The notes beneath the pieces are model-generated. The model ran no database searches. It was not told the origin of the DNA and worked only from the letters and a program-made list of their open reading frames with translations. Made by a program: the position numbers and the translations under genes. From an uncultured Eubacterium sp. (GTDB taxonomy: Bacteria > Bacillota > Clostridia > Lachnospirales > Lachnospiraceae), in the NCBI GenBank assembly GCA_945920185.1, contig CAMEJP010000002.1, positions 42,769 to 106,768 on the forward strand: a DNA stretch of 64,000 nucleotides, given 5' to 3'. Position 1 is the stretch's first letter. Every line of letters begins with the position of its first letter. Below are positions 57,135-64,000 of the stretch, piece by piece.

Positions 57135-58112
57135 CTATTTTTGTACACGCAGGTCATTTCCGAATACGGGAATCTGTGTGTAGCTGCCGAATATCCTTGA
57201 GGATATTCTTTCAGAATACATCTGACGTATGTCATCAAGAGCATAATTGCTTGATATTATTGTAGATTTGCTAAGAAGCAGTCTTTCGTTTATATAGTAA
57301 AATAAGGTACTCTGTGTAAATGAGTTGATATTTTCCGAACCTAAGTCATCTATGACAAGAAGGTCGCACTCAAGCAGAGAGGCTGTATATGCCGGGCTTT
57401 TGTCGGAAGTATTTCTGTTAAATTCGTAATCGGCAACCATGTTGAAAAAGTCATGGGCACACGTATATACTACCGAATGGAGCGTTTTTATAAGCTCATT
57501 AGATATGCAGTCGGTTAGATATGTTTTTCCTGCACCTACATTTCCGTAGAAAAATATGTTTCTTGATTTTGCGTCAAAATCACTGACATAGCCCTTGCAG
57601 AACTTTACTATGCTCTTTGCATTGTCATAAGGAGAAACGCCAAAGCGAGGCTCGGTATCCTTCGGAAAAAGAGAAAAGTTAAAGTTTTCAAAGGTGTGGG
57701 TCCTGTCAAGATTTTTGTTGTTTGTATTTTTATATAAAAGCTCTATGCCTGCCTTTTTAAAGCATTGGCATTTTTGGTTTCCGATATACCCGGTATCGTG
57801 ACAAAGTTCACATGTGTAGATGGGATTAAGGTAGTCTTCGGAAAATCCGGCTTTTTTAATGAGCTCATTTTCTTTTGCGTTTATGGAGGCGATTTTGTCA
57901 TCGGCAGCCCTGCATGTATCGGCATCCGAAAAAAGTTTGCTTTTAAACAGGGATATTTTCTCAGCATTAAGTTCTGACAGGCTTACGCCGAAGTCGGTAT
58001 ACACCTTGTCTGCGACCTCTTTGAGACGAGCCTCATGTATTCTGTTATTTCTGTTTTGCGTGCGATTGTAATTTCGCATCAGCTCATCAACCTGTGAATT
58101 AGTAAGAGACAT
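57135..58112 (-). CDS. dnaI: DnaI/DnaC-type replicative helicase loader
   Basis: A 325-residue AAA+ ATPase that loads the DnaB-type helicase onto DNA. The N-terminal region has a zinc-site cluster CELCHDTGYIGNQKCQC, and the C-terminal part has Walker A GNVGAGKTYLTD and Walker B LLVIDDLGSE, as in DnaI. GAGGAA precedes the ATG. It is 14 bases after dnaD, so replication-restart functions are linked here. Confidence 0.9.
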   Translation of the reverse strand: MSLTNSQVDELMRNYNRTQNRNNRIHEARLKEVADKVYTDFGVSLSELNAEKISLFKSKLFSDADTCRAADDKIASINAKENELIKKAGFSEDYLNPIYTCELCHDTGYIGNQKCQCFKKAGIELLYKNTNNKNLDRTHTFENFNFSLFPKDTEPRFGVSPYDNAKSIVKFCKGYVSDFDAKSRNIFFYGNVGAGKTYLTDCISNELIKTLHSVVYTCAHDFFNMVADYEFNRNTSDKSPAYTASLLECDLLVIDDLGSENINSFTQSTLFYYINERLLLSKSTIISSNYALDDIRQMYSERISSRIFGSYTQIPVFGNDLRVQK

Positions 58113-58126
58113 ATTTTCCTCACAAT

Positions 58127-59176
58127 TTATAATTTATAGTTAAGTACAAGCTCCTTTTCAAACTGCTTGTAGTTGGTGTTTCGCTGTTCAAAATTTGTAA
58201 ACTTAGTGTTGACCTCTGCTGAAGTCTTTTTATAAGCGACGGAACCTTTCGGAGAAGCCTTGCTGTTAAGATTTGCAAGGAATTCGTCGTCAAGTCGCTT
58301 TACATCATCAATAGTCGTTACACCGCATTCAAGCCACTTAGCCAGTATGGTGTCGGCTCTGTCTATACCGTATCGTTGCTTCCGTGCCTTTATGCAGGCT
58401 TCCTCAATTATCTTGGCAGAAAAATGCCACTCGGTATACCATTTCTGGACGAGCGCTTCCTCCTGAACAGCAAGCTTATCAAGAGCAAGTGTGTTACAGA
58501 CCGTTTTATACAGGCCGGTAATGTCATTTCCGGATATGTAATCGCAGATTTTCTTTTCGGAATCAAGTCCCATTTCATTCCAGTTAGCTGCGACTTTGTG
58601 TATGTAATCAATGCTTTTGCGATCGTGCTTTGCACAGTATTCTATAAGGTGTTCGCACATTTCGTAATCAAAGTGAAGTTCTTCGATAATGTCGGTAACT
58701 ACCTGAGATTTGCGAGGCGATATAATGCCGAGATACTTTTCAAATATTTTTTGTATGGCGGCTTTCTCACTGTCGCTTATAGGGGCTTTGTCCTGCAGCA
58801 TGTGGGTTGCTGTATCAGATATGTCCATAGTCCCTGCAAGTTCCGTTACGGTGTTTTCATCTTCGCTTTCGGCAACTGACGGAATAGGGAGAAGAGTTAT
58901 GCCTGTAAGCGTATTTTTGGTATAACTGCAGGCTATAAGATTTTCACTCTCCCAGTACCTTAGAGCCCTTGTGACGCTGTTTTTTGTAATGTCAAGCTTG
59001 TCTGCAATAGCTGCAACGGACAAAGTGTTGTCGCTGTCCTTTCTGTTAAGTTCGCGCAGAAGATACAGATAGAGCTTTATGCTGTCGCCGCTGGCACAAA
59101 TGTATCTGTCAACAAATTCAGCCGGTACATTTATAGTGTCATTTCCCATATAATTTTTAAGTGTAATATTTTCCAT
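58127..59176 (-). CDS. dnaD: DnaD-type primosome protein
   Basis: A 349-residue protein with an N-terminal winged helix (LSVAAIADKLDITKNSVTRA) and two C-terminal DnaD/DnaB2-like helical domains (about residues 140-215 and 225-300, the second with FSAKIIEEACIKARKQRYGI). DnaD and DnaB proteins remodel origin DNA and recruit the helicase loader encoded next. The start ATG 59176 has GGAG upstream. DnaA-box sequences lie 140-286 bases upstream of it. Confidence 0.88.
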   Translation of the reverse strand: MENITLKNYMGNDTINVPAEFVDRYICASGDSIKLYLYLLRELNRKDSDNTLSVAAIADKLDITKNSVTRALRYWESENLIACSYTKNTLTGITLLPIPSVAESEDENTVTELAGTMDISDTATHMLQDKAPISDSEKAAIQKIFEKYLGIISPRKSQVVTDIIEELHFDYEMCEHLIEYCAKHDRKSIDYIHKVAANWNEMGLDSEKKICDYISGNDITGLYKTVCNTLALDKLAVQEEALVQKWYTEWHFSAKIIEEACIKARKQRYGIDRADTILAKWLECGVTTIDDVKRLDDEFLANLNSKASPKGSVAYKKTSAEVNTKFTNFEQRNTNYKQFEKELVLNYKL

Positions 59177-59251
59177 GGCAATCTCCGTGTAAAGGCATGT
59201 GACGCATAAGCGTTCTGCCTGATATGCCCTTATCTTTCAGGGGCAAAATGA

Positions 59252-59260
59252 ATTATAACA
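59252..59260 (-). promoter_or_regulatory. Extended -10 promoter for dnaD-dnaI-prs
   Basis: On the minus strand TGTTATAAT (complement of 59252-59260) is an extended -10 box with a perfect TATAAT, about 76 bases before the dnaD ATG. The -35 region is poor. Confidence 0.55.
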
Positions 59261-59316
59261 CATAAATCCGTGAAAGAAAATAGCAAATTTTCGCTCAACC
59301 ACGCACATTTGAAGGG

Positions 59317-59462
59317 TGTGGATAAGTGGATATGTGTGTGGATTGTGTGGATAAAATATCACAATACTTGCAGAAAGCACATTGCGGCATGTGGATAAGT
59401 TCACAAAAAATCCACATACTTAAACCGTAAAAATGTTTAGAATATGTGGATTGTGTGGATTA
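59317..59462. promoter_or_regulatory. Cluster of DnaA-box sequences
   Basis: Three exact copies of TGTGGATAA, the complement of the DnaA box TTATCCACA, lie at 59317-59325, 59346-59354 and 59390-59398. TGTGGATTA at 59454-59462 differs by one base. TGTGGATTG at 59337-59345 and 59445-59453 and AAATCCACA at 59408-59416 differ by two. All but the last point the same way. The cluster lies between the murC stop and the dnaD promoter, in DNA that is otherwise A+T-rich. Confidence 0.8.
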
Positions 59463-60842
59463 CTTATTCTTTACAAGGTTTTCTCCGATTTCTACTACAT
59501 TTCCTGCACCCATGGTTATCAACACATCACCGTTGGTACAATTTTTTTGTAAAAATTTTTCTATCTCTTCAAATGTGTCAAAATAGTATGCCGTCTTTCC
59601 GGCAGAGGTTATAAGGTCTGCAATGTTTTTTGAACTTATTCCGAGAGTATCGGTTTCCCTGGCGGCATAGATGGGAGCCAGCACAACCTTGTCGGCAAGC
59701 GAAAGGGCATTTGCAAATTCCGGAAGAAAAGCTTTTGTCCTTGTGTAAGTATGAGGCTGGAATACGCACCAGAGCGTTTGGTGAGGAAAATTTGCGGCGC
59801 CGGTTAAGGTTGCCGTAATCTCAGAAGGGTGGTGTGCGTAATCATCTATGACGGTAACGCCGTCAAAACTTCCCTTTATCTCAAAGCGTCTGTGGGAACC
59901 GTGAAAATTCATAAGAGTGTTTTTTATGATGTCAGGGTCCACTCCCTGCGTGTATGCCACGGCGATGGCGGCAAGAGAGTTAAGCACGTTGTGCGTACCC
60001 GGAATACATAAAGATATCTTTCCTGCTTCTTCTCCCTTTACAACAAGGGTGTAGGAATAATTTCCGCGCTCATCGCATTTTAAGTCCTTTGCTGAAAATG
60101 TGCTGTTATCGTCTATTCCAAATGTTATGACATTACATTTTTTGTTCTGATAAAAATATGATATGTCATCGATGGAGCTTCCTATAATGAGAGTGCCGTT
60201 ATCAGGCAGCTTCTCGACAAAAAGTCTGAAAGAATTTCTTATGTCGTTTATGTCCTTAAAGAAATCCAGATGATCCTCTTCTACATTTAGGATGACATCT
60301 ATGGTAGGGTTAAAGGATAAGAAACTGTTTGTGTACTCGCATGCTTCTGTGACAAATACAGGCGAATTTCCGATACGCATATTGCCGCCGATGGAATCGA
60401 GTATTCCGCCGAGAGATATGGTAGGGTCAATGCCGGCATTGACAAGAATTTCAGACACCATTGACGAGGTGGTTGTCTTTCCGTGAGTTCCCGCTATGTT
60501 TATGGCTGTATCATAGTTGGCCATAATCTGTCCGAGGAGTTCTGCCCTTGTCATAAGGCTTTTTCCTGCCTTTACGGCAGCCGCATATTCGGGATTGTCT
60601 TCTTTGATGGCAGCGGTAAAAACTACCAAATCAATATTTTCTGTTATATTTTCAGCTCTTTGTCCATAAAGTATAAGCGCACCTTCATTTTCAAGTTCTT
60701 TAGTGAGTTCTGATACATTGTTATCGGAGCCTGATACCTTAAAGCCTCTGCTTATAAGAAGCTTTGCAAGCCCGCTCATGCTAATTCCGCCGATACCTAT
60801 AAAATGTACGGATATTGGTTTGTCAAAATCAATTTTATACAA
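59460..60842 (-). CDS. murC: UDP-N-acetylmuramate-L-alanine ligase
   Basis: MurC adds L-alanine to UDP-MurNAc in the cytoplasm. The 460-residue protein has the N-terminal UDP-binding loop GIGGISMSGLAKLL, the ATP site GTHGKTTTSSMVSE and the C-terminal DYAHHPSEI. It starts at TTG 60842 with GGAAGTG upstream; there is no better ATG. Its stop codon lies inside the last DnaA-box-like sequence. Confidence 0.95.
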   Translation of the reverse strand: MYKIDFDKPISVHFIGIGGISMSGLAKLLISRGFKVSGSDNNVSELTKELENEGALILYGQRAENITENIDLVVFTAAIKEDNPEYAAAVKAGKSLMTRAELLGQIMANYDTAINIAGTHGKTTTSSMVSEILVNAGIDPTISLGGILDSIGGNMRIGNSPVFVTEACEYTNSFLSFNPTIDVILNVEEDHLDFFKDINDIRNSFRLFVEKLPDNGTLIIGSSIDDISYFYQNKKCNVITFGIDDNSTFSAKDLKCDERGNYSYTLVVKGEEAGKISLCIPGTHNVLNSLAAIAVAYTQGVDPDIIKNTLMNFHGSHRRFEIKGSFDGVTVIDDYAHHPSEITATLTGAANFPHQTLWCVFQPHTYTRTKAFLPEFANALSLADKVVLAPIYAARETDTLGISSKNIADLITSAGKTAYYFDTFEEIEKFLQKNCTNGDVLITMGAGNVVEIGENLVKNK

Positions 60843-60964
60843 ATCGTCACTTCCAATCGATAGTTTATGTCACATCATAGTATAGACTTTTCGGGGGCAA
60901 ATTTCAACAGAAAAATCCGGCTAAATTATTATATAAAGTATACAAAAAAATGTTTCAAAATTAG

Positions 60965-60993
60965 TTGGCATTCGTCATATTTTATGATATAAT
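60965..60993 (+). promoter_or_regulatory. Promoter for glgC-glgD
   Basis: TTGGCA (60965-60970) and a perfect TATAAT (60988-60993) are 17 bases apart. The 254-base gap between murC and glgC gives a leader of about 97 bases. In it TAAGCA near 61014 can pair with TGCTTA near 61034, and CGAGC with GCTCG near 61048-61062; neither is followed by a T run. Confidence 0.75.
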
Positions 60994-61097
60994 TTTATCA
61001 AAGATAATATCGCGTAAGCATTTTGATGTTTTGTGCTTAAAAGGAAGCGAGCTTGACGCTCGTTCTGATCAAAAAAATTACAGCAAGAGGTGAGACC

Positions 61098-62375
61098 ATG
61101 ATTAGAAAAGAAATGATAGCCATGCTACTGGCTGGAGGACAAGGTAGCAGACTGGGTGTGCTGACTTCTAAGGTAGCAAAGCCGGCCGTTGCGTTTGGCG
61201 GAAAATACAGAATTATTGATTTCCCGCTCAGCAACTGTATTAATTCCGGAATCGATACGGTAGGTGTTCTTACCCAGTACCAGCCATTAAGACTTAACAC
61301 ACATATCGGTATCGGTATTCCATGGGATCTTGACAGAAATGTCGGAGGTGTTACGGTGCTTCCGCCATACGAGAAAAGCACTAACAGTGAATGGTATACA
61401 GGTACTGCCAACGCCATATATCAGAACCTTGAATATATGGAAACATATAATCCTGAGTATGTTCTCATTCTTTCGGGTGACCACATTTACAAGATGGATT
61501 ACAAGATAATGCTTGATTATCACAAGGCAAACAATGCAGACATTACCATTGCCACCATGCCTGTTCCTATTGAGGAGGCAAGCCGTTTCGGTATTGTGGT
61601 TACTGACGAGAATAACAGGATTAAGGAATTTGAGGAAAAGCCTGAGAAACCAAGCAGCAATCTTGCGTCAATGGGTATATACATATTCAATTTCAAGACT
61701 TTAAAAGAGTCTCTTTTAAAGCTTAAAGACCAGCAGGAATGCGATTTCGGCAAGCATATTATTCCGTATTGCCACAGCAATGACAAGAGGATATTTGCTT
61801 ATGAGTTCAACGGATACTGGAAAGATGTAGGAACGATAAGTTCATACTGGGAAGCAAATATGGAACTCATTGATCTTATACCTGTATTCAATCTTTATGA
61901 GGAATACTGGAAGATATACACAAAGGGCGGCGATTCGCTTTCGCCTCAGTATATTTCAGGAGATGCGCATGTTGAAAAAGCCATTGTGGGTGAAGGTACA
62001 AGCATATACGGCGAGGTATACAGCTCAGTAATAGGTTCGGGCGTAACCATAGAAGAAGGTGCGGTTGTAAGAAATTCCATCATTATGAAGAATGCAACAA
62101 TCGGAAAGAACTGCCGCATTGACAAGGCTATTATAGCTGAGGACACAGTTATATCTGACAATGTCGTACTTGGTATGGGAGAAGCTGTTCCGAACGACAG
62201 ATTCCCTAAGATATATACAGACGGAATAGTTACCGTAGGCGAGAATTCATTTATTCCGCCGGATGTAAAGGTAGGCAAGAATACGGCCATATCGGGCGTT
62301 ACGGAATATGAGGATTACGAGAACGGCGAACTGCCAAGCGGACGCACTCTTATTAAGGCAGGTGAAACAGCATGA
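61098..62375 (+). CDS. glgC: Glucose-1-phosphate adenylyltransferase
   Basis: GlgC makes ADP-glucose for glycogen. The 425-residue protein has the catalytic loop [14 protein letters not shown], the [11 protein letters not shown] and GTANAIYQN blocks, and a left-handed beta-helix C-terminal domain. ATG 61098 has AGAGGTGAG upstream; the frame is open back to 61053 in the leader hairpin. Its stop overlaps the glgD start (ATGA), so the two subunits are made together. Confidence 0.95.
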   Translation: MIRKEMIAMLLAGGQGSRLGVLTSKVAKPAVAFGGKYRIIDFPLSNCINSGIDTVGVLTQYQPLRLNTHIGIGIPWDLDRNVGGVTVLPPYEKSTNSEWYTGTANAIYQNLEYMETYNPEYVLILSGDHIYKMDYKIMLDYHKANNADITIATMPVPIEEASRFGIVVTDENNRIKEFEEKPEKPSSNLASMGIYIFNFKTLKESLLKLKDQQECDFGKHIIPYCHSNDKRIFAYEFNGYWKDVGTISSYWEANMELIDLIPVFNLYEEYWKIYTKGGDSLSPQYISGDAHVEKAIVGEGTSIYGEVYSSVIGSGVTIEEGAVVRNSIIMKNATIGKNCRIDKAIIAEDTVISDNVVLGMGEAVPNDRFPKIYTDGIVTVGENSFIPPDVKVGKNTAISGVTEYEDYENGELPSGRTLIKAGETA

Positions 62376-63490
62376 GAGCAATAGGTATTATACTTGCAGC
62401 AGGTAACAACAGAATGATAAAAGAACTTTCAAATAAGAGAGCGATTGCTGCACTTCCGATAGCGGGAAGTTACAGAGCCATCGACTTTGCACTCAGCAAT
62501 ATGACAAATTCAGGCATAAAGAATGTAGCTGTCATTACGCAGTATAATGCGAGGTCATTACATGAGCATCTCAACTCTTCAAAATGGTGGGATTTCGGAA
62601 GAAAGCAGGGCGGACTTTTCGTATTTACCCCTACCATTACCGCCGAGAACAGCAGTTGGTTCAGAGGTACGGCGGATTCACTTTATCAGAATATTCAGTA
62701 CTTAAAGAGAAGTCATGAGCCATATGTGGTTATAGCATCCGGCGATGGCGTGTATAAGCTGGATTATTCAAAGGTGCTCGAGTATCATATTGAAAAGAAA
62801 GCAGACTTTACGGTTGTTGTTAAGGATATTAAGGACAAGAATGAAGCAAAGAGATTCGGAGTTGTTTCAATCGCACCGGACGGACGTGTAACCGACATTG
62901 AAGAGAAGCCTATAGATACTGATATTACAACAGTATCAACAGGCGTGTATGTGATAAGAAGAAGACTCCTCATAGAGCTTTTGGAGAAGGCTGCCGAGGA
63001 GGACAGATATGATTTTGTTAAGGATATTCTCGTAAGATATAAGAATGTAAAGAGGGTTTACGCTTATGAGATGGATTCTTACTGGAGCAATATGTCAACG
63101 CTAAATTCTTATTACAAGACCAATATGGATTTCTTAAAGAAGGATGTAAGAGATTATTTCTTCAAGGAATATCCTGATGTATTTACAAAGGTTGAGGATT
63201 TGCCGCCTGCTAAGTACAACCAGACGGCGCAGGTCAAGAACAGCCTTGTGTCAAGCGGATGTATCATTAACGGTCAGGTAAGCGATTCGGTACTCTTTAA
63301 AAAGGTTTACATCGGCAATAACTGTACAATCAAGAATTCCATAATTCTTAATGACGTTTACATAGCTGATGATTCGTATATCGAGAATTGTATTATAGAG
63401 TCAAGAAGTACCATAAAGAGCGGTTCTAAGTTCATAGGAGAAGGTGAACCTAAAATCGTAATTGAGTCAAATGAACGTTATCAGATGTAA
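62372..63490 (+). CDS. glgD: Glucose-1-phosphate adenylyltransferase, GlgD subunit
   Basis: A 372-residue paralogue of GlgC. The catalytic loop is changed to [13 protein letters not shown], without the GGxGxRL pattern, while [13 protein letters not shown] and GTADSLYQN are kept. GlgD is the poorly active partner that raises the activity of GlgC in Firmicutes. It is coupled to glgC by a four-base overlap. Confidence 0.93.
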   Translation: MRAIGIILAAGNNRMIKELSNKRAIAALPIAGSYRAIDFALSNMTNSGIKNVAVITQYNARSLHEHLNSSKWWDFGRKQGGLFVFTPTITAENSSWFRGTADSLYQNIQYLKRSHEPYVVIASGDGVYKLDYSKVLEYHIEKKADFTVVVKDIKDKNEAKRFGVVSIAPDGRVTDIEEKPIDTDITTVSTGVYVIRRRLLIELLEKAAEEDRYDFVKDILVRYKNVKRVYAYEMDSYWSNMSTLNSYYKTNMDFLKKDVRDYFFKEYPDVFTKVEDLPPAKYNQTAQVKNSLVSSGCIINGQVSDSVLFKKVYIGNNCTIKNSIILNDVYIADDSYIENCIIESRSTIKSGSKFIGEGEPKIVIESNERYQM

Positions 63491-63542
63491 CAGTTACTTT
63501 TAAGAAGAAGTATTGTGGGCGAAAGCCGTATTGGAGGTAGTT

Positions 63543-63800
63543 ATGCAGATTACAGATGTAAGAATCAGAAAAGTTACAAAGGAAGGTCGGATGAAAGCGG
63601 TAGCTTCTATCACACTTGATGATGAGATAGTTATTCACGACATCAAGATAATAGAAGGAGACAAGGGCCTGTTTATAGCAATGCCGAGTAGAAAGGCGAC
63701 AGACGGGGAATACAGGGACATCGCCCATCCAATCAATTCAAAGACCAGAGAAGAAATGCAGAATGCAATATTAAATGCATATGCGAATATAGAAGAATAA
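63543..63800 (+). CDS. spoVG: Septation/regulatory protein SpoVG
   Basis: An 85-residue protein with the SpoVG start [20 protein letters not shown] and the invariant [10 protein letters not shown] block. SpoVG binds DNA and RNA, and affects septation and sporulation; homologues exist in non-sporulating Firmicutes. ATG 63543 is chosen for TTGGAGG upstream; the frame opens at 63513. A terminator follows, then glmU, the same order as spoVG-glmU in bacilli. Confidence 0.95.
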   Translation: MQITDVRIRKVTKEGRMKAVASITLDDEIVIHDIKIIEGDKGLFIAMPSRKATDGEYRDIAHPINSKTREEMQNAILNAYANIEE

Positions 63801-63806
63801 AAGTTT

Positions 63807-63836
63807 AAAACGGTGTGGTTTTTTCCATACCGTTTT
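63807..63836 (+). terminator. Terminator after spoVG
   Basis: AAAACGGTGTGG (63807-63818) pairs with CCATACCGTTTT (63825-63836), with one G-U pair, around a loop of six T. It ends in TTTT. Confidence 0.75.
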
Positions 63837-63857
63837 ACAATGTAAAGTCAGGAGGAA

Positions 63858-63874
63858 ATGCAGGCAGTCTGCAT
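63858..63874 (+). promoter_or_regulatory. Hairpin between a ribosome binding site and the glmU start
   Basis: ATGCAG (63858-63863) pairs perfectly with CTGCAT (63869-63874) around five bases. AGGAGG at 63850-63855 is too far from the glmU ATG at 63883 in linear form, but looping out this hairpin would bring it to about ten bases. Confidence 0.45.
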
Positions 63875-63882
63875 ATAAGGTT

Positions 63883-64000
63883 ATGTCAGAATTGAAAGCA
63901 GTTATCCTTGCAGCAGGGCAGGGAACAAGAATGAAGTCTAAGCTTCCGAAGGTGGTTCATAAGGTTTTGGGTAAATGTATGGTGTGGTATGCCATAAATG
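63883..64000 (+). CDS. glmU: GlmU, N-terminal end (partial)
   Basis: The first 39 codons of the bifunctional GlcN-1-P acetyltransferase / GlcNAc-1-P uridylyltransferase are present; the gene runs past the window. [20 protein letters not shown] is the uridylyltransferase loop. The start is ATG 63883 by alignment to the usual N-terminus; TTG 63892 is less likely. It makes UDP-GlcNAc from the product of GlmM, whose gene ends at the other end of the window. Confidence 0.9.
   Translation, partial: MSELKAVILAAGQGTRMKSKLPKVVHKVLGKCMVWYAIN

Noticed and set aside
59317..59462. Chromosomal origin oriC
   Set aside because: The DnaA boxes are convincing but dnaA, dnaN and recF are absent, and the neighbours are murC and dnaD. 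A regulatory or titration role is a simpler reading.

Overview
The window is a stretch of chromosome from a low-GC, Gram-positive anaerobe of the Clostridia, most likely a member of the Lachnospiraceae (clostridial cluster XIVa). The evidence is the gene content: SipL-like SPOCS/LysM, SpoIIR, SpoVG and YwmB sporulation-lineage proteins, strong AGGAGG-type ribosome binding sites, a glgC-glgD pair, DnaD/DnaI-type primosome proteins, and a Firmicutes-type atp operon followed by ywmB. I cannot fix the genus from sequence reading alone. TAG, TAA and TGA are all used as ordinary stops.

Layout. 1-9.1 kb: end of glmM, a galE-nucleotidyltransferase fusion, a PrcB-like lipoprotein, a sipL-like gene, ispE, a GntR regulator, spoIIR, murI and a DUF1934 gene. 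9.1-27.8 kb: a large cell-surface polysaccharide locus. It holds a lipid-linked sugar initiating transferase, a Wzm/Wzt-type ABC exporter, a methyltransferase with a coiled-coil tail, several glycosyltransferases, the complete dTDP-rhamnose pathway (rfbA, rfbB, rfbD, rfbC), a DUF2304 gene, a flippase, a DUF2142 membrane protein and a WsaF-like rhamnosyltransferase. One polyprenyl-phosphate-type glycosyltransferase in the locus is broken by a nonsense codon and a frameshift. 27.8-33.2 kb: L,D-transpeptidase, rhomboid protease, flavodoxin-SCP2 protein, Na+-coupled transporter and a lipase-like hydrolase. 33.2-38.1 kb: a branched-chain amino acid ABC transporter (livJHMGF) in which livH carries an in-frame TAG. 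38.1-40.3 kb: a cytidylate-kinase-like protein, a zinc-ribbon membrane protein, a probable IS3-type end remnant and a DUF402 gene on the minus strand.

40.4-47.5 kb: a full F-type ATP synthase operon (atpZ, I, B, E, F, H, A, G, D, C). Its c subunit has the residues that bind Na+ in known Na+-ATP synthases. 47.6-53.4 kb: ywmB, a small unknown gene, a large anchored protein with a papain/C39-like C-terminal domain, and a class A penicillin-binding protein homologue whose glycosyltransferase and transpeptidase motifs are both degraded. 53.4-54.0 kb: an unusual non-coding island of two tandem 76-bp structured repeats followed by a 186-nt fold-back, with G-U pairs that favour an RNA read on the plus strand. 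54.1-55.8 kb: a SleB-like hydrolase and a lipoprotein. 55.9-60.8 kb, minus strand: murC, then dnaD-dnaI-prs, with a cluster of DnaA-box sequences between murC and dnaD. 60.9-64 kb: glgC-glgD, spoVG and the start of glmU.

The polysaccharide locus supplies dTDP-L-rhamnose, transfers it with WsaF-like and GT2 enzymes, and has parts for both ABC-dependent and flippase-dependent export. The best candidates for something not yet described are the pseudo-PBP with its C39-like neighbour (48.8-53.4 kb), the structured repeat/fold-back island (53.44-53.94 kb), and the DnaA-box cluster (59.3-59.46 kb).
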